From Pseudomonas sp. Choline-02u-1 (lineage in GTDB: Bacteria > Pseudomonadota > Gammaproteobacteria > Pseudomonadales > Pseudomonadaceae): 64,000 nt of DNA. Made by a program: the position numbers and the translations under genes. The notes beneath the pieces were generated by a model, which made no database searches, was not told the origin of the DNA, and saw only the letters and a list, made by a program, of their open reading frames with translations. Positions 35,022-44,704 of this stretch are shown here, one piece after another. Numbering within the stretch: the first letter of the stretch is position 1; every line of letters starts with the position of its first letter. Where the stretch lies: positions 248,001 to 312,000 of the forward strand of contig NZ_PJBC01000004.1 in NCBI RefSeq assembly GCF_002836515.1. Reading direction: 5' to 3'.

Positions 35022-38000
35022 TCAGGAAGATTCCTTTTCAGGCTCGCGAATCTTGTACCAGGCCACATACAGCGCCGGCAGAAACAGCAGCGTCAGCAAC
35101 GTCGCCACCACGATCCCGCCGATCATTGCGTAGGCCATCGGGCCCCAGAACACTTCGCGAGCGATCGGGATCATGCCCATGCTCGCCGCCGCAGCGGTGA
35201 GCAGAATCGGCCGGCGCCGGTGCTCGGTCGCTTCCACTACCGCATCCCATGGCGCGTAGCCCTTCTGCTCGAACTCATCGATCTGCGTCACCAGAATCAC
35301 CGAATTGCGGATGATGATGCCGATCAGCGCGAGAATCCCCAGAATCGCCACAAAACCCATCGGCGTGCCCGTCGGCACCAGCGCCAGAACCACGCCGATC
35401 AGTCCCAGCGGTGCAACACTGGCGACCAGGAACATCTTCTGCACGCTGTGCAACTGGATCATCAGGAACGTTGCCATCAGGAACAGCATCAATGGCAAGA
35501 CCTTGGCAATCGGCCCCTGCGCCTTGCCGCTTTCCTCGACCGTACCGCCGGTGGCGACCTTGTAGCCGACGGGCAGTTTCGACGCAAAAGCATCAATCGA
35601 CGGCTTGAGCAGTTTCACCAGGTCGGTCGGCTGAATCTCGTCGCGCACCGAGGCCTTGATGGTGATGGTCGGTAAGCGATCGCGCCGCCACACCAGCGGC
35701 TGCTCCAGCTCATAGCGCACGGTGGCGAACGCCAGCAGCGGAATCGAGGTGCCGCTCGGCGTGACGATCTGCAGGTTCTGCAGGGTTTCCGGCGTACCGC
35801 GTTCGGAATCCACCGCGCGACCGACCACGTTGATCAGGTAGATATCGTCATCCACTTGAGTCAATGGCGAGCCGCTGACGATGCTGTTCATCAGGTTGGC
35901 CACGTCTTCGGAGGACAAACCGAGTTGCCGCGCCTTGTCCTGAGCGATATCGATGCGCAGGACTTTGCCCGGCTCGTTCCAGTCGTAAATGATCTCGCCA
36001 ATGTGCGGGTTCTTGTCCAGTTCGGTGGCCAGGTCGATGGCGTGTTTGCGCACCTGATCGACGTCCTTGCCGCTGACCCGGTACTGGATTGGACGCCCTA
36101 CCGGCGGGCCCATTTCCAGGGCCTGGACGTAGCTGCCGATGCCGACGAAGTCTTTGTGCAAGCGCTCGCGCAGGCGCTGGCTCAGTGCCTCGCGGGCTTC
36201 GAAATCCTTGCTGACGATCACCAGTTGCGCGTAGTACGGGTTTTGCAGTTGCTGGTCCAGCGGCAAGTAGAAACGGATCGCGCCCTGACCGATGTAAGTG
36301 CTCCAGCGCACGATGTCCGGGTCGCCCTTGAGCGTGGCTTCGAGCTTGTCCACCGCTTTGCGGGTTTCGTCGATCGAGGCGTTTTGGGGCAGGTTCAGGT
36401 CGACCAGAATTTCCGGCCGATCCGAAGCGGGGAAGAACTGGTTCTGCACGAAACGCATGCAGAACACCGCCAGCACGAACAGCAGCACGGTGACGCCGAT
36501 CGCCCACCAGCGATTGCGCATGGCCCACAGCAGCCCGCCATTGAACGCCCGGCCAACGCGACCCGGCTCGGCATCGTGCGCCTTCACCTTGTCGCTGAGG
36601 ATGTGCACGCCGATCACCGGTGCGAAAAACACCGCCACCACCCACGACACGATCATTGCCACGGCGATCACCGCGAACAGGGTGAATGTATATTCACCGG
36701 CCGAGCTGGCGTTGAGACCGATGGGCACGAAACCGGCGACAGTCACCAGCGTGCCGGTGAGCATCGGGAACGCCGTCGAGGTGTAGGCGTACGTCGCCGC
36801 CTCCTCCTTGCTCTCGCCCATTTCCAGGCGTGTGACCATCATTTCCACGGTGATCATCGCGTCGTCCACCAGCAGGCCGAGGGCGATGATCAGCGCGCCG
36901 AGGGAAATCCGCTGCATGGTGATGCCGCTGTATTCCATGAACACAAAGACCATTGCCAACACCAGCGGAATCGAGCAGGCCACCACCAGGCCGGCACGCA
37001 CGCCGAGGCTGATGAAGCTCACCACCAGCACGATGATGACCGCTTCGAACAGTGCGCTGGTAAACCCGCCGACGGCTTCTTCCACCACCACCGCCTGATC
37101 GGACACCGTGTGCACGCCGACGCCGACCGGCAAGTCAGCGGTGAGCTGGTCGATACGCTCGTGCAGTGCCTTACCGAACTCCTGAACGTTGCCGCCCTTC
37201 TGCATGGCAATCGCCAGGCCGATCGCCGGTTTGCCGTCGAAGCGGAATTCAGGCGTGGCCGGGTCGACGTAGCCGCGGCGGATCTCGGCGATATCGGCCA
37301 GACGATAGAAACGGTCGTTGAGTTTGAGATTGACCTCGGCCAGATCCTTTTCCGAGGCGAATTGCCCCGACGTGCGCACGGAAATCCGCTCGGGCCCGGC
37401 CTCGATCACCCCGGCCGGCGTTACCGCGTTCTGCGACTGCAGGCTTTGCACCACTTGACGCTGATCGATGCCTAACGCTGCGAGTTTGCGCGTGGAGAAA
37501 TTCAGGTAAATCGTTTCGTCCTGCTGGCCGACCATTTCGACCTTGCCCAGCCCCGGCACGCTGCGAATCTCGGCGCGCGCCTGCTCTACGTAATCGCGCA
37601 ACTGGCGCATGGTCAGGCCGTCGGCGGTGAAGGCATAGACCGAGCCGTATACGTCACCGAACTCATCGTTGAACCCCGGCCCCTGAATGCCCTGGGGAAA
37701 CTGGCCGCGAATGTCGTCGATCTTCTTGCGCACCTGGTACCAGATTTGCGGAATGTCCTCGGCGCCGGTGGTGTCGCGCAGGTAAACGTAGACCGTCGAT
37801 TCGCCGGGGCGCGTGTAGCTTTTCACATAGTCGAGGGAGTCGAGTTCTTCGAGCTTTTTCTCGATGCGGTCGGTGACCTGTTTAAGGGTTTCTTCCTGGG
37901 TCGCGCCCGGCCATTTGGTCTGGATCACCATCGTCTTGATGGTGAACGACGGGTCTTCTTCGCGACCCAGATTGAAGTACGAGAACACGCCCATCAGCAG

Positions 38001-38075
38001 CCCGACGAACATCAGGTACCACACGAAAGACTGATGCTTGAGGGCCCATTCGGAGAGGTTGAAAGAGCCTTTCAT
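35022..38075 (-). CDS. triC: RND efflux pump transporter, TriC-like
   Basis: Proton-driven inner-membrane RND transporter, 1017 residues with the usual 12 helices and two large periplasmic loops. The proton relay Asp pair is visible in ALGLLVDDAMITVEMM, near residue 405. The N-terminus MKGSFNLSEWALKHQSFVWYL and the presence of two adaptor genes match P. aeruginosa TriABC, a triclosan pump that recruits the outer-membrane channel OpmH encoded elsewhere. No outer-membrane factor is in this window. The start overlaps triB by four bases. Confidence 0.88.
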   Translation of the reverse strand: MKGSFNLSEWALKHQSFVWYLMFVGLLMGVFSYFNLGREEDPSFTIKTMVIQTKWPGATQEETLKQVTDRIEKKLEELDSLDYVKSYTRPGESTVYVYLRDTTGAEDIPQIWYQVRKKIDDIRGQFPQGIQGPGFNDEFGDVYGSVYAFTADGLTMRQLRDYVEQARAEIRSVPGLGKVEMVGQQDETIYLNFSTRKLAALGIDQRQVVQSLQSQNAVTPAGVIEAGPERISVRTSGQFASEKDLAEVNLKLNDRFYRLADIAEIRRGYVDPATPEFRFDGKPAIGLAIAMQKGGNVQEFGKALHERIDQLTADLPVGVGVHTVSDQAVVVEEAVGGFTSALFEAVIIVLVVSFISLGVRAGLVVACSIPLVLAMVFVFMEYSGITMQRISLGALIIALGLLVDDAMITVEMMVTRLEMGESKEEAATYAYTSTAFPMLTGTLVTVAGFVPIGLNASSAGEYTFTLFAVIAVAMIVSWVVAVFFAPVIGVHILSDKVKAHDAEPGRVGRAFNGGLLWAMRNRWWAIGVTVLLFVLAVFCMRFVQNQFFPASDRPEILVDLNLPQNASIDETRKAVDKLEATLKGDPDIVRWSTYIGQGAIRFYLPLDQQLQNPYYAQLVIVSKDFEAREALSQRLRERLHKDFVGIGSYVQALEMGPPVGRPIQYRVSGKDVDQVRKHAIDLATELDKNPHIGEIIYDWNEPGKVLRIDIAQDKARQLGLSSEDVANLMNSIVSGSPLTQVDDDIYLINVVGRAVDSERGTPETLQNLQIVTPSGTSIPLLAFATVRYELEQPLVWRRDRLPTITIKASVRDEIQPTDLVKLLKPSIDAFASKLPVGYKVATGGTVEESGKAQGPIAKVLPLMLFLMATFLMIQLHSVQKMFLVASVAPLGLIGVVLALVPTGTPMGFVAILGILALIGIIIRNSVILVTQIDEFEQKGYAPWDAVVEATEHRRRPILLTAAAASMGMIPIAREVFWGPMAYAMIGGIVVATLLTLLFLPALYVAWYKIREPEKESS

Positions 38076-39136
38076 TGACTGTCCTCGTCAAGTTTTACCG
38101 ATTGTCCGGGTTTGAGACTGTTGACGCCGGCGCTGACCACGCGCTCGCCGTTTCGCACGCCGCCAGCGAGCACCACACTGTTGTCACTGCGGCTGACCAC
38201 GCTGACGTCTCGCGGGTTGACGGTTTTGTTTTGCGTGTCGATCACCCAGATACGGGTTTTGCCGTCGAATTCCTGCAGCGCCGTCAGCGGCAATTCGATC
38301 CGTGGTTTGATCGCTGAACTGAGGGTCACGCTGATTGCGGTGCCGAGGCGGAAACCGTCCGGCGTATCCGTCAGGGTGAGGCGTGCACGGCGGGTGCGCG
38401 TGGCGCTTTGTGCCTGGGGCTCGATCTCGCGGATGATCGCCGTGGTGTTGATGCTCGGGTCCAGTTGTGCGGCCACCGAGAACACCACGTCGCTGGGCAA
38501 CTGATCGACCAGCGTATCGGGCAGATCGATCACCGCTTCCTTGATGTCCGGTTGCGCCAGCGTCACCACTTGCTGCCCGGCCGTCACCACTTGCCCGGCT
38601 TCGGCGTTCCACGCAGTGACCACGGCTTTGTGATCAGAGCGCAGCTCGGTGTAGCTCAATTGATCCTTGCTCTGGCTGACCGCCGCCCGCGCCTGATCGA
38701 GCGAGGCCTGGGTGGTTTTCAGCTCGGTGTTGGCGACATCCAGTTGCGCCTGTGCACCGACGCCGCGGTCGAACAGCGCTTGCTGACGACGTGCATTGGC
38801 CTGGGCGTTGATCAGTTGCGCCTGGATTCTCGCCAGATCGCCCTGAGCCGAGCGCAACTGGTTCTGCTGGTCGGACGGGTCGAGGGTGGCGAGCAAGGTG
38901 CCCTTCTGCACCTCGGCGCCGACGTCAACGTTACGGCTGGCGATACGTCCACCGACGCGGAAACCGGTGTTGCTCTCGTAGCGCGCCTGAATGCTGCCGG
39001 CAAAGCGCCCGAGGCTCTCTTCGTTCAGTGCCTTGACCGTGACCGACAGCACCGGCCGTACCGGTTCCGGCGGTGTTTCCTTTTCCGAGCAGGCGCCCAG
39101 CAGCAGCGCGATGCACAACAGGCCGAGGCGCTTCAT
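38072..39136 (-). CDS. triB: RND efflux periplasmic adaptor, second of two (TriB-like)
   Basis: Membrane-fusion protein of 354 residues. The lipobox LLLGAC puts a lipid-modified Cys at 16. Family parts follow: a barrel-sandwich region (RVGGRIASRNVDVGAEVQKGTLLATLDP), an alpha-hairpin around residues 95-160, and the beta-barrel. It sits between triA and triC with ATGA overlaps on both sides. Two non-identical adaptors with one transporter is the TriAB arrangement. Confidence 0.87.
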   Translation of the reverse strand: MKRLGLLCIALLLGACSEKETPPEPVRPVLSVTVKALNEESLGRFAGSIQARYESNTGFRVGGRIASRNVDVGAEVQKGTLLATLDPSDQQNQLRSAQGDLARIQAQLINAQANARRQQALFDRGVGAQAQLDVANTELKTTQASLDQARAAVSQSKDQLSYTELRSDHKAVVTAWNAEAGQVVTAGQQVVTLAQPDIKEAVIDLPDTLVDQLPSDVVFSVAAQLDPSINTTAIIREIEPQAQSATRTRRARLTLTDTPDGFRLGTAISVTLSSAIKPRIELPLTALQEFDGKTRIWVIDTQNKTVNPRDVSVVSRSDNSVVLAGGVRNGERVVSAGVNSLKPGQSVKLDEDSQ

Positions 39137-40236
39137 GGCTGCGCTCCCGGCTGCAGATCCTTGTAAGTGTTTTCGGCAATCTCGACTTTCATGCCGGGGT
39201 GCAGCAACTGGCCGCCGGCGACAATGACTTTCTCGCCGCCCTTGAGGCCTTCGCTGATGATCACTTTGCCGGTCAGGTAACGACCGACCGTGACCGTATG
39301 CAACTGCGCTTCACCCTTGTCATCGACCAGCCATACCGCCGGGTCGCTGATGTTTTTTGTGAGTGCCGACCAGGGCAGTTCCACCGCCGATTTGCCGGTG
39401 CCTTTGGCGGTAGCGCTCACGACCGAACCGAGCTGCATGCCCGGCGGCAGCTTGTCGAGACTGACCTTGACCTGCACGGTGCCCGATTGTGCCGACACCG
39501 AAGGGGTGATTTCGCGCACGGTGCCGGTGGTTTTGATCTCGGGGTTATCGAGCAGGCTGACCACGATCGAACGATCGGATGGCCGCTCGGCCAGCAGCGA
39601 TTCGTAGACATTGAACACCGCGTCGCGGTCGCCATCACGGGCGAGGCTGAAAATCGGCGCGGTGGCCTGTACCACTTGGCCGACTTCGGCCTGGCGCTCG
39701 GTGATCACGCCGGGTGCATCGGCGATCAGCGCGGTGTAGCTGAGCTGGTCCCTGGCGTTGGCCAATTGCGCCTGCGCCGCGCTCAATGCGCTCTGGCTGC
39801 TGCGTAGCGCCGCTTGCGCCGAATCGTATTCGCTCTGGCTGGTGTAGCCCTTGGGCAGCAGCTTTTGCTGACGGACGAACGCCGCTGCTGCCTGCTTGAC
39901 GCGGGCCTGTTCGGCGACGACCTGGGCTTGAGCGGAATCGACGTTGGTCTGCAGATCTTTCGGATCGAGTCTGGCCAGCACCTGTTTGGCGGTGACGCGG
40001 TCGCCGACATCGACCCTACGCTCAATGATCTTGCCGCCGACGCGAAACGACAGCTGCGTCTGCACTCGCGCCTGCACATCACCGGTGAGGGTCACCGCTG
40101 CGGCGTAGTTGGCCGGTTCGACCTCTTGCACAAAGACCCGTGGCAAATATTCCTCAGCAGGTTTCTTGTCGCCGCACGCGGTCAGCAACATGAACAGACT
40201 CAGCATGACCGCTGTTTTCATTCCGGGACTTGCCAT
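39133..40236 (-). CDS. triA: RND efflux periplasmic adaptor, first of two (TriA-like)
   Basis: Lipoprotein membrane-fusion protein. The ATG at 40236 has AAGGAG six bases upstream and gives 367 residues with a lipobox ending LLTAC (Cys21); a frame start at 40302 is rejected. The lipoyl-like motif FRVGGKIIERRVDVGDRVTAKQVLARLDP and a long coiled-coil hairpin (about 95-170) are typical. It is the first gene of the pump operon; a divergent AAA ATPase gene lies 205 bp away across a REP pair. No local repressor gene is visible. Confidence 0.87.
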   Translation of the reverse strand: MASPGMKTAVMLSLFMLLTACGDKKPAEEYLPRVFVQEVEPANYAAAVTLTGDVQARVQTQLSFRVGGKIIERRVDVGDRVTAKQVLARLDPKDLQTNVDSAQAQVVAEQARVKQAAAAFVRQQKLLPKGYTSQSEYDSAQAALRSSQSALSAAQAQLANARDQLSYTALIADAPGVITERQAEVGQVVQATAPIFSLARDGDRDAVFNVYESLLAERPSDRSIVVSLLDNPEIKTTGTVREITPSVSAQSGTVQVKVSLDKLPPGMQLGSVVSATAKGTGKSAVELPWSALTKNISDPAVWLVDDKGEAQLHTVTVGRYLTGKVIISEGLKGGEKVIVAGGQLLHPGMKVEIAENTYKDLQPGAQP

Positions 40237-40332
40237 GCAGACTCCTTCCTGTGTACGAACGTGCAAGTGACGATACGACTGTGAGCTTAGGACAGGGTTC
40301 AACGTTCGCCTGAGCGATCACAACATTTCCCT

Positions 40333-40416
40333 TTAGGAGCTGCTGAAGGCTGCGATCTTTGTTTTTAAAGATCAAGATCAAGATCAAAAGATCGCAGCCT
40401 TCGGCGGCTCCTACAA
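40333..40416. repeat. REP pair, family A
   Basis: TAGGAGCTGCTGAAGGCTGCGATC and an inverted GATCGCAGCCTTCGGCGGCTCCTA between the divergent triA and AAA-ATPase genes. Between the arms GATCAA occurs three times. Confidence 0.85.
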
Positions 40417-40441
40417 GGGGCACCTACAGAGAAGGAATTCC

Positions 40442-41638
40442 ATGCTGCATACCCTGGCGGTGGCCAATTACCGCTCGATCAACAAACTGGTGATTCCGCT
40501 CGGGCGCCTGAACCTGATCACCGGGCCCAATGGCAGCGGCAAGTCCAACCTCTACCGCGCCTTGCGCCTGCTGGCGGAAACCGCGCAGGGCGGCGTGGTC
40601 AATGCGCTGGCGCGCGAAGGCGGGCTGGATTCGACGTTCTGGGCCGGGCCGGAAACCATCAGCCGGCGCATGCGCAACGCAGAAGTGGCGATCCAGCCGA
40701 CGGTGCGCCAAGGGGTGAAGCGACTGCGACTGGGATTTGCCGGTGAGGATTTCAGTTACTCGATCAGTCTCGGTCTGCCCGACTCCAACGGGCATTTCAT
40801 GCTCCCTGAACATTCGCGACCGATCCCGTCGCGCTTCGGTCTCGATCCGCAGATCAAGCGCGAATGTATCTGGGCTGGCCCGCATTACCGTCCCGCCAGC
40901 CTGCTGGTGGATCGCGACGGCCCGCTGATCCGCGCACGTACCGAGCGCCAATGGGATGTATTGGCGCAGCACACGCCGAATTTCGACAGCCTGTTCGATC
41001 AGGTCGGCAGCCTGCGCAGCTCGCCGGAAGTGTTCCAGATGCGCGAGTTCATCCGCCGCTGGCGTTTCTATGATCACTTTCGCAGCGATGCCGACGCGCC
41101 GGTGCGTCAGCCGCAACTGGGGACACGCACGCCGGTGCTGCACCACGACGGCCGCGACCTGGCGGCGGCGCTGCAGACCATTATCGAAATCGGTGACGGC
41201 GACGCAATGCGTGCAGCGATCACCGATGCGTTCCCCGGCGCACGGGTGCATATCGAAGCGCAGGCCGGCGGCCGTTTCGCCATCGAGTTTTATCAGGAAG
41301 GTTTGCTGCGGCCGTTGTCGGCGGCAGAGCTGTCGGACGGCACCTTGCGTTATCTGCTGCTGGTTGCGGCGTTGCTGACGCCGAGGCCACCGTCGCTGAT
41401 GGTGCTCAACGAACCGGAAACCAGTCTGCACCCGGATCTGCTGCCGGCGCTGGCGCGGCTGATCATTCGCGCTTCGCAACAGTGCCAGGTGTGGGTGGTG
41501 TCCCATGCGCGGCGGCTGATCTCGGCATTGCAGGAAGATCCGGAGTGCAATTGCATCGTGCTGGAGAAGACGCTGGGGCAGACCGGGATTGTCGGCCAGC
41601 GAGTGCTGGATGAGCCGGCGTGGCACTGGCCGGACTAA
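40442..41638 (+). CDS. AAA/ABC-type ATPase of unknown role (RecF/SMC-like head)
   Basis: Soluble ATPase of 398 residues. The N-terminus LAVANYRSINKLVIPLGRLN leads to Walker A GPNGSGKSN (28-36); near the C-terminus LSDGTLRYLLLV resembles the ABC signature, followed by Walker B MVLNEPETSLHP (about 320-331) and the switch VVSHARRL. These heads dimerise on ATP in the RecF/Rad50/OLD group. There is no nuclease domain or partner gene next to it. GAAGGA precedes the ATG. Function is unknown; its high-GC composition suggests it is resident. Confidence 0.8.
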   Translation: MLHTLAVANYRSINKLVIPLGRLNLITGPNGSGKSNLYRALRLLAETAQGGVVNALAREGGLDSTFWAGPETISRRMRNAEVAIQPTVRQGVKRLRLGFAGEDFSYSISLGLPDSNGHFMLPEHSRPIPSRFGLDPQIKRECIWAGPHYRPASLLVDRDGPLIRARTERQWDVLAQHTPNFDSLFDQVGSLRSSPEVFQMREFIRRWRFYDHFRSDADAPVRQPQLGTRTPVLHHDGRDLAAALQTIIEIGDGDAMRAAITDAFPGARVHIEAQAGGRFAIEFYQEGLLRPLSAAELSDGTLRYLLLVAALLTPRPPSLMVLNEPETSLHPDLLPALARLIIRASQQCQVWVVSHARRLISALQEDPECNCIVLEKTLGQTGIVGQRVLDEPAWHWPD

Positions 41639-41646
41639 CCCACTCC

Positions 41647-41677
41647 GATCGTTCCCACGCTCTGCGTGGGAACGATC
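41647..41677. repeat. REP hairpin, family B, short form
   Basis: GATCGTTCCCACGC-TCT-GCGTGGGAACGATC, identical in form to the copy after tauD. It lies between the ATPase and the convergent binding-protein gene. Confidence 0.85.
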
Positions 41678-41686
41678 GACAGGCAA

Positions 41687-42559
41687 TCACCCCTGCCACT
41701 TGCCTCCTTCAACAATCACACTCTCAGGCCGGGTGTCATCACTCAGTTCCTTGCGCACATATTGGTCATACAGCTTGAGCAGGTATTTCTCCTCGCCCAA
41801 CTTGGCCAACTCGCTGTTGACCCAATCACGCAACTCGAGATTGCCCTTCTTCACTGCCGGCGCAATCGGCGCCTCGGCACCCAGTTTTTCCTCGAGCACG
41901 CGATAGCCCGGGTTCTGCTTGGCCCAGCTGAACAGCACCAGATTGTCCTGCGCGTAGGCATCGCCACGACCATTGGCCAAGGCCTGCAGCGACTCGGAGT
42001 TTTTTTCGAACTTGAGCAGTTTCCAGTCCGGGTGGTTCCTGGTCAGCCAGATATCGGCGGTGGTGCCGGTGGTGACAATCGTGGTGCGCGTCGCCAGATC
42101 ATCGAGTGCCTTCACCGAACTGCCCTGCGGCACCAGCGCCTGCACGGCCACCTTGAGGTTCGGGTTGGTGAATTCCACCGCTTCCTTGCGCTCCGGGGTG
42201 ACGGTCATGTTGGCGAGTATCAGGTCGACCTTGTCGCTTTGCAGAAACGGAATGCGGCTCGCGGGTTCGACAGCGACGAACTCGACCTTGTTTTCATCGC
42301 CGAGCAGATCCTTGGCGAAACGCCGGCCGATGTCAGTGTCGAAGCCGACGTAGCGCCCGGCCTCATCGACGAAGCCGAACGGTGGCTTGTCGGTGAAGAC
42401 GCCGACGATCAGTTTGTCGCGGGCCTTGATCTTGTCCAGATAACCGGCGGGCGCAGCGCTTTCGCTGGCGACTTTCGGCTTTGGCGGCTCTTCGGTTTTA
42501 CCGCAACCGGCGAGTAAGGCGAGGCTGAGCAGAGGCAGTAACAACGCGGCAGTTTTCAT
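41687..42559 (-). CDS. Amino-acid ABC transporter, substrate-binding lipoprotein
   Basis: Family-3 binding protein of 290 residues. Signal peptide with lipobox LALLAGC (Cys19) predicts a lipoprotein. The core is KLIVGVFTDKPPFGFVDEAGRYVGFDTDIGRRF and VDLILANMTVTPERKEAVEFTNP. This is the PBPb polar/acidic amino-acid group (aspartate/glutamate-like), but the ligand is not certain. The start at 42559 was chosen because an upstream frame to 42877 lies wholly inside the ATPase gene. It is last in a four-gene minus-strand importer operon. Confidence 0.87.
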   Translation of the reverse strand: MKTAALLLPLLSLALLAGCGKTEEPPKPKVASESAAPAGYLDKIKARDKLIVGVFTDKPPFGFVDEAGRYVGFDTDIGRRFAKDLLGDENKVEFVAVEPASRIPFLQSDKVDLILANMTVTPERKEAVEFTNPNLKVAVQALVPQGSSVKALDDLATRTTIVTTGTTADIWLTRNHPDWKLLKFEKNSESLQALANGRGDAYAQDNLVLFSWAKQNPGYRVLEEKLGAEAPIAPAVKKGNLELRDWVNSELAKLGEEKYLLKLYDQYVRKELSDDTRPESVIVEGGKWQG

Positions 42560-43338
42560 AGCGGTTCCAGTTCCTTTTTCGGATTCGTTTTTGGCGATGT
42601 TGCAACGAAGGAGAACTTCTCCAGAAACTGCTGCGCGCGTGCGGTTTGCGGGTTCGTAAAGAAAATCTCGGGCGGGTTCTGTTCGAGGATGCGCCCGGCA
42701 TCCATGAACACGATGCGATCGGCCACCGCGCGGGCGAAGGCCATTTCGTGGGTGACGATCAACAGGGTCATGCCTTCGCGGGCCAGGTCCTGAATGACTT
42801 GCAGCACTTCCTTGACCATCTCCGGGTCGAGGGCGGCGGTGACTTCGTCGAAGAGCATCACCCGGGGGTTCATGCACAGCGAACGAACAATGGCGATGCG
42901 TTGCTGCTGGCCGCCGGAGAGCTGACGCGGGAAAGCATCGCGCTTGTCGAGCAGGCCAACACGCTCAAGCAGGGCTTCGGCCTGCTGTTGCGCTTCGCGA
43001 CGCTGGCGCTTCTGCACCTTGAGCGGGCCGAGCAGCAGATTGTCGAGCACACTCATGTGCGGGAACAGGTGATAACTCTGGAACACCATGCCGATCTGCT
43101 GACGGATTTCGCGCCAGTCAGTGGCTTTGTCCAGAAGCTCCCGCCCGACGAATTTCAGGCTGCCGCTGTGCGCTTCTTCCAGACCATTGAGGCAACGCAG
43201 CAAGGTGCTTTTGCCACAACCGCTGGGGCCAAGAATGACGATCACTTCGCCGCTCTGCACTTGCAGGTCGATGCCATTGAGCACCTGCTGCGCGCCATAG
43301 AATTTGTTGAAACCGTGAAACTCGATCAGTGCGCTCAT
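42556..43338 (-). CDS. Amino-acid ABC transporter, ATP-binding protein
   Basis: ATPase of 260 residues. Walker A GPSGCGKST (37-45), signature LSGGQQQR, Walker B VMLFDEV (Glu-Val rather than Glu-Pro), switch IVTHEMAFARAVADR. It overlaps the permease upstream and the binding protein downstream by four bases each. It is the GlnQ/GltL type. Confidence 0.9.
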   Translation of the reverse strand: MSALIEFHGFNKFYGAQQVLNGIDLQVQSGEVIVILGPSGCGKSTLLRCLNGLEEAHSGSLKFVGRELLDKATDWREIRQQIGMVFQSYHLFPHMSVLDNLLLGPLKVQKRQRREAQQQAEALLERVGLLDKRDAFPRQLSGGQQQRIAIVRSLCMNPRVMLFDEVTAALDPEMVKEVLQVIQDLAREGMTLLIVTHEMAFARAVADRIVFMDAGRILEQNPPEIFFTNPQTARAQQFLEKFSFVATSPKTNPKKELEPL

Positions 43339-43994
43339 GCTTGCGTCCAGCGCCGCTCCAGCACGCGCGAGGCGGCCGAGAGCGGGTAGCAGATAAAAAA
43401 GAAAAACAGGAACAGCGCGCCATAGATCAGCACCGATTCGTAGGTGCGCTCGATGATCTGCTGGCCGACCTTGATCACGTCGACGACGCCGATCAGCACC
43501 GCCAGCGAACTGGTCTTGATGATCCGCGTGTAGACGTTGATGGTCGGCGGCGTCATGCGTTTGAGCGCTTGCGGCAGCAGCACGTAGCCATAGAGTTGCG
43601 CAGTATTGAGACCAATCGACAGCCCCGCTTCGCGCTGCCCGCGCGGCAACGAATGCAGCGCACCGCGCGCCACTTCGCCGACCTCACTGGCGCCCCACAG
43701 CGACAGCACCAACACCGCGCACCAGAAGCTCGGCAGGCTCAGGCCAAAGAAAATCGGCAAACCGAAGAACAGCAGATACAACCAGACCAGCACCGGAATC
43801 GCCCGGAACAGCTCCAGATAAACGCGCAAAATCGCGTTCAGCCACGTTACGTTCAACGTGCGCAACACACCGTAAAGCACACCGCCCACCGTGCTGATGG
43901 CGATGCTCAGAAACGAGATTGAAAGCGTCTGCCCGGCGCCTTTAGCCAATTGCGGCAACGACACCCAAAGCAACTCAAGACCCGAACTGGCCAT
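43335..43994 (-). CDS. Amino-acid ABC transporter, permease 2
   Basis: HisM-type permease of 219 residues with hydrophobic segments at about 18-45, 55-85 and 185-205. The EAA loop is RGQREAGLSIGLNTAQLYGYVLLPQALKRM. It overlaps the first permease by 20 bases and the ATPase by four. Confidence 0.9.
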   Translation of the reverse strand: MASSGLELLWVSLPQLAKGAGQTLSISFLSIAISTVGGVLYGVLRTLNVTWLNAILRVYLELFRAIPVLVWLYLLFFGLPIFFGLSLPSFWCAVLVLSLWGASEVGEVARGALHSLPRGQREAGLSIGLNTAQLYGYVLLPQALKRMTPPTINVYTRIIKTSSLAVLIGVVDVIKVGQQIIERTYESVLIYGALFLFFFFICYPLSAASRVLERRWTQA

Positions 43995-44640
43995 GCTGAA
44001 GCCTCCTTTCCAGACGGCTGAGCAATAGCGACAGCGGCAAGAACAGCAGCACGCAGATCAGCGTCAGCACGGCGAGCATTTCGTAGGTTTTGTAATAGAG
44101 CGCGATGTAGCTCTTGGTGGTGTAGAGGATTTCCGGCACCGCCACCGCCGAGACCACAGTGGTTTCCTTCAACAGGAAAATGAAATTGGCGAACAGTGTC
44201 GGCAGGCTGAGGATCCCCGCCTGCGGCAGGATCACGTAGCGCAGCAACTGGCCGTGGGACAGGCCAATCGAACGCCCTGATTCGAGTTGCGCCTGGGGCA
44301 CCGCATCGACCCCGGCGCGCAGCACTTCGGTGAGGTAGGCGCCGCCCAGAAAAGTCATGGTGATGATTGCTGCGGCGTAACCGGAGACCTTGATTCCCAG
44401 AGCCGGAAGAGCGAAGTAAACGAAGAACAACTGGATCAGCAGCGGCGTGTTACGCGCCAGCTCGACATAGCAGCCGACCAGTTTTTGCAGATAAGGCGTG
44501 CGAAACACCAGAATCGTCGCGTTGAGCAGCGCCACCAGCAGCGAAGTGCCGATCGCGATCAGACCGACCTGCAGGGTCACGCCCACGGCTTTGAGAAAGG
44601 CCGGCAGGGTGCTGAGGATAAAGGCGTAGTCGAAAGTCAT
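43975..44640 (-). CDS. Amino-acid ABC transporter, permease 1
   Basis: HisM-type permease of 221 residues. The ATG at 44640 has AGGA upstream; an alternative ATG at 44685 would add 15 residues. EAA loop: QLESGRSIGLSHGQLLRYVILPQAGILS. It pairs with the second permease as a heterodimer and is first in the operon. A perfect hairpin (GGACAGC/GCTGTCC) lies at 44686-44704, just upstream. Confidence 0.88.
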   Translation of the reverse strand: MTFDYAFILSTLPAFLKAVGVTLQVGLIAIGTSLLVALLNATILVFRTPYLQKLVGCYVELARNTPLLIQLFFVYFALPALGIKVSGYAAAIITMTFLGGAYLTEVLRAGVDAVPQAQLESGRSIGLSHGQLLRYVILPQAGILSLPTLFANFIFLLKETTVVSAVAVPEILYTTKSYIALYYKTYEMLAVLTLICVLLFLPLSLLLSRLERRLQHGQFGS

Positions 44641-44685
44641 GAAGCGTCCTGACGCCGCTCGGTAAGCGGCGGTGATGCAATCCAT

Positions 44686-44704
44686 GGACAGCGGGTGGCT
44701 GTCC
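44686..44704. other. Small perfect hairpin upstream of the permease operon
   Basis: GGACAGC and GCTGTCC arms with a five-base loop in the leader of the amino-acid importer operon. It would mask the region of the alternative ATG at 44685, a further reason to prefer the start at 44640. No protein is known to bind it. Confidence 0.4.

Noticed and set aside
35856..37475. A 539-residue open frame on the plus strand opposite triC
   Set aside because: It lies entirely antisense to a recognisable RND transporter, is His/Asp/Arg rich and has no family features; it is a typical GC-rich shadow frame.
42560..42877. N-terminal extension of the binding lipoprotein through the ATPase gene
   Set aside because: The frame lies wholly within the ATPase coding sequence, and a signal peptide with lipobox begins at 42559.
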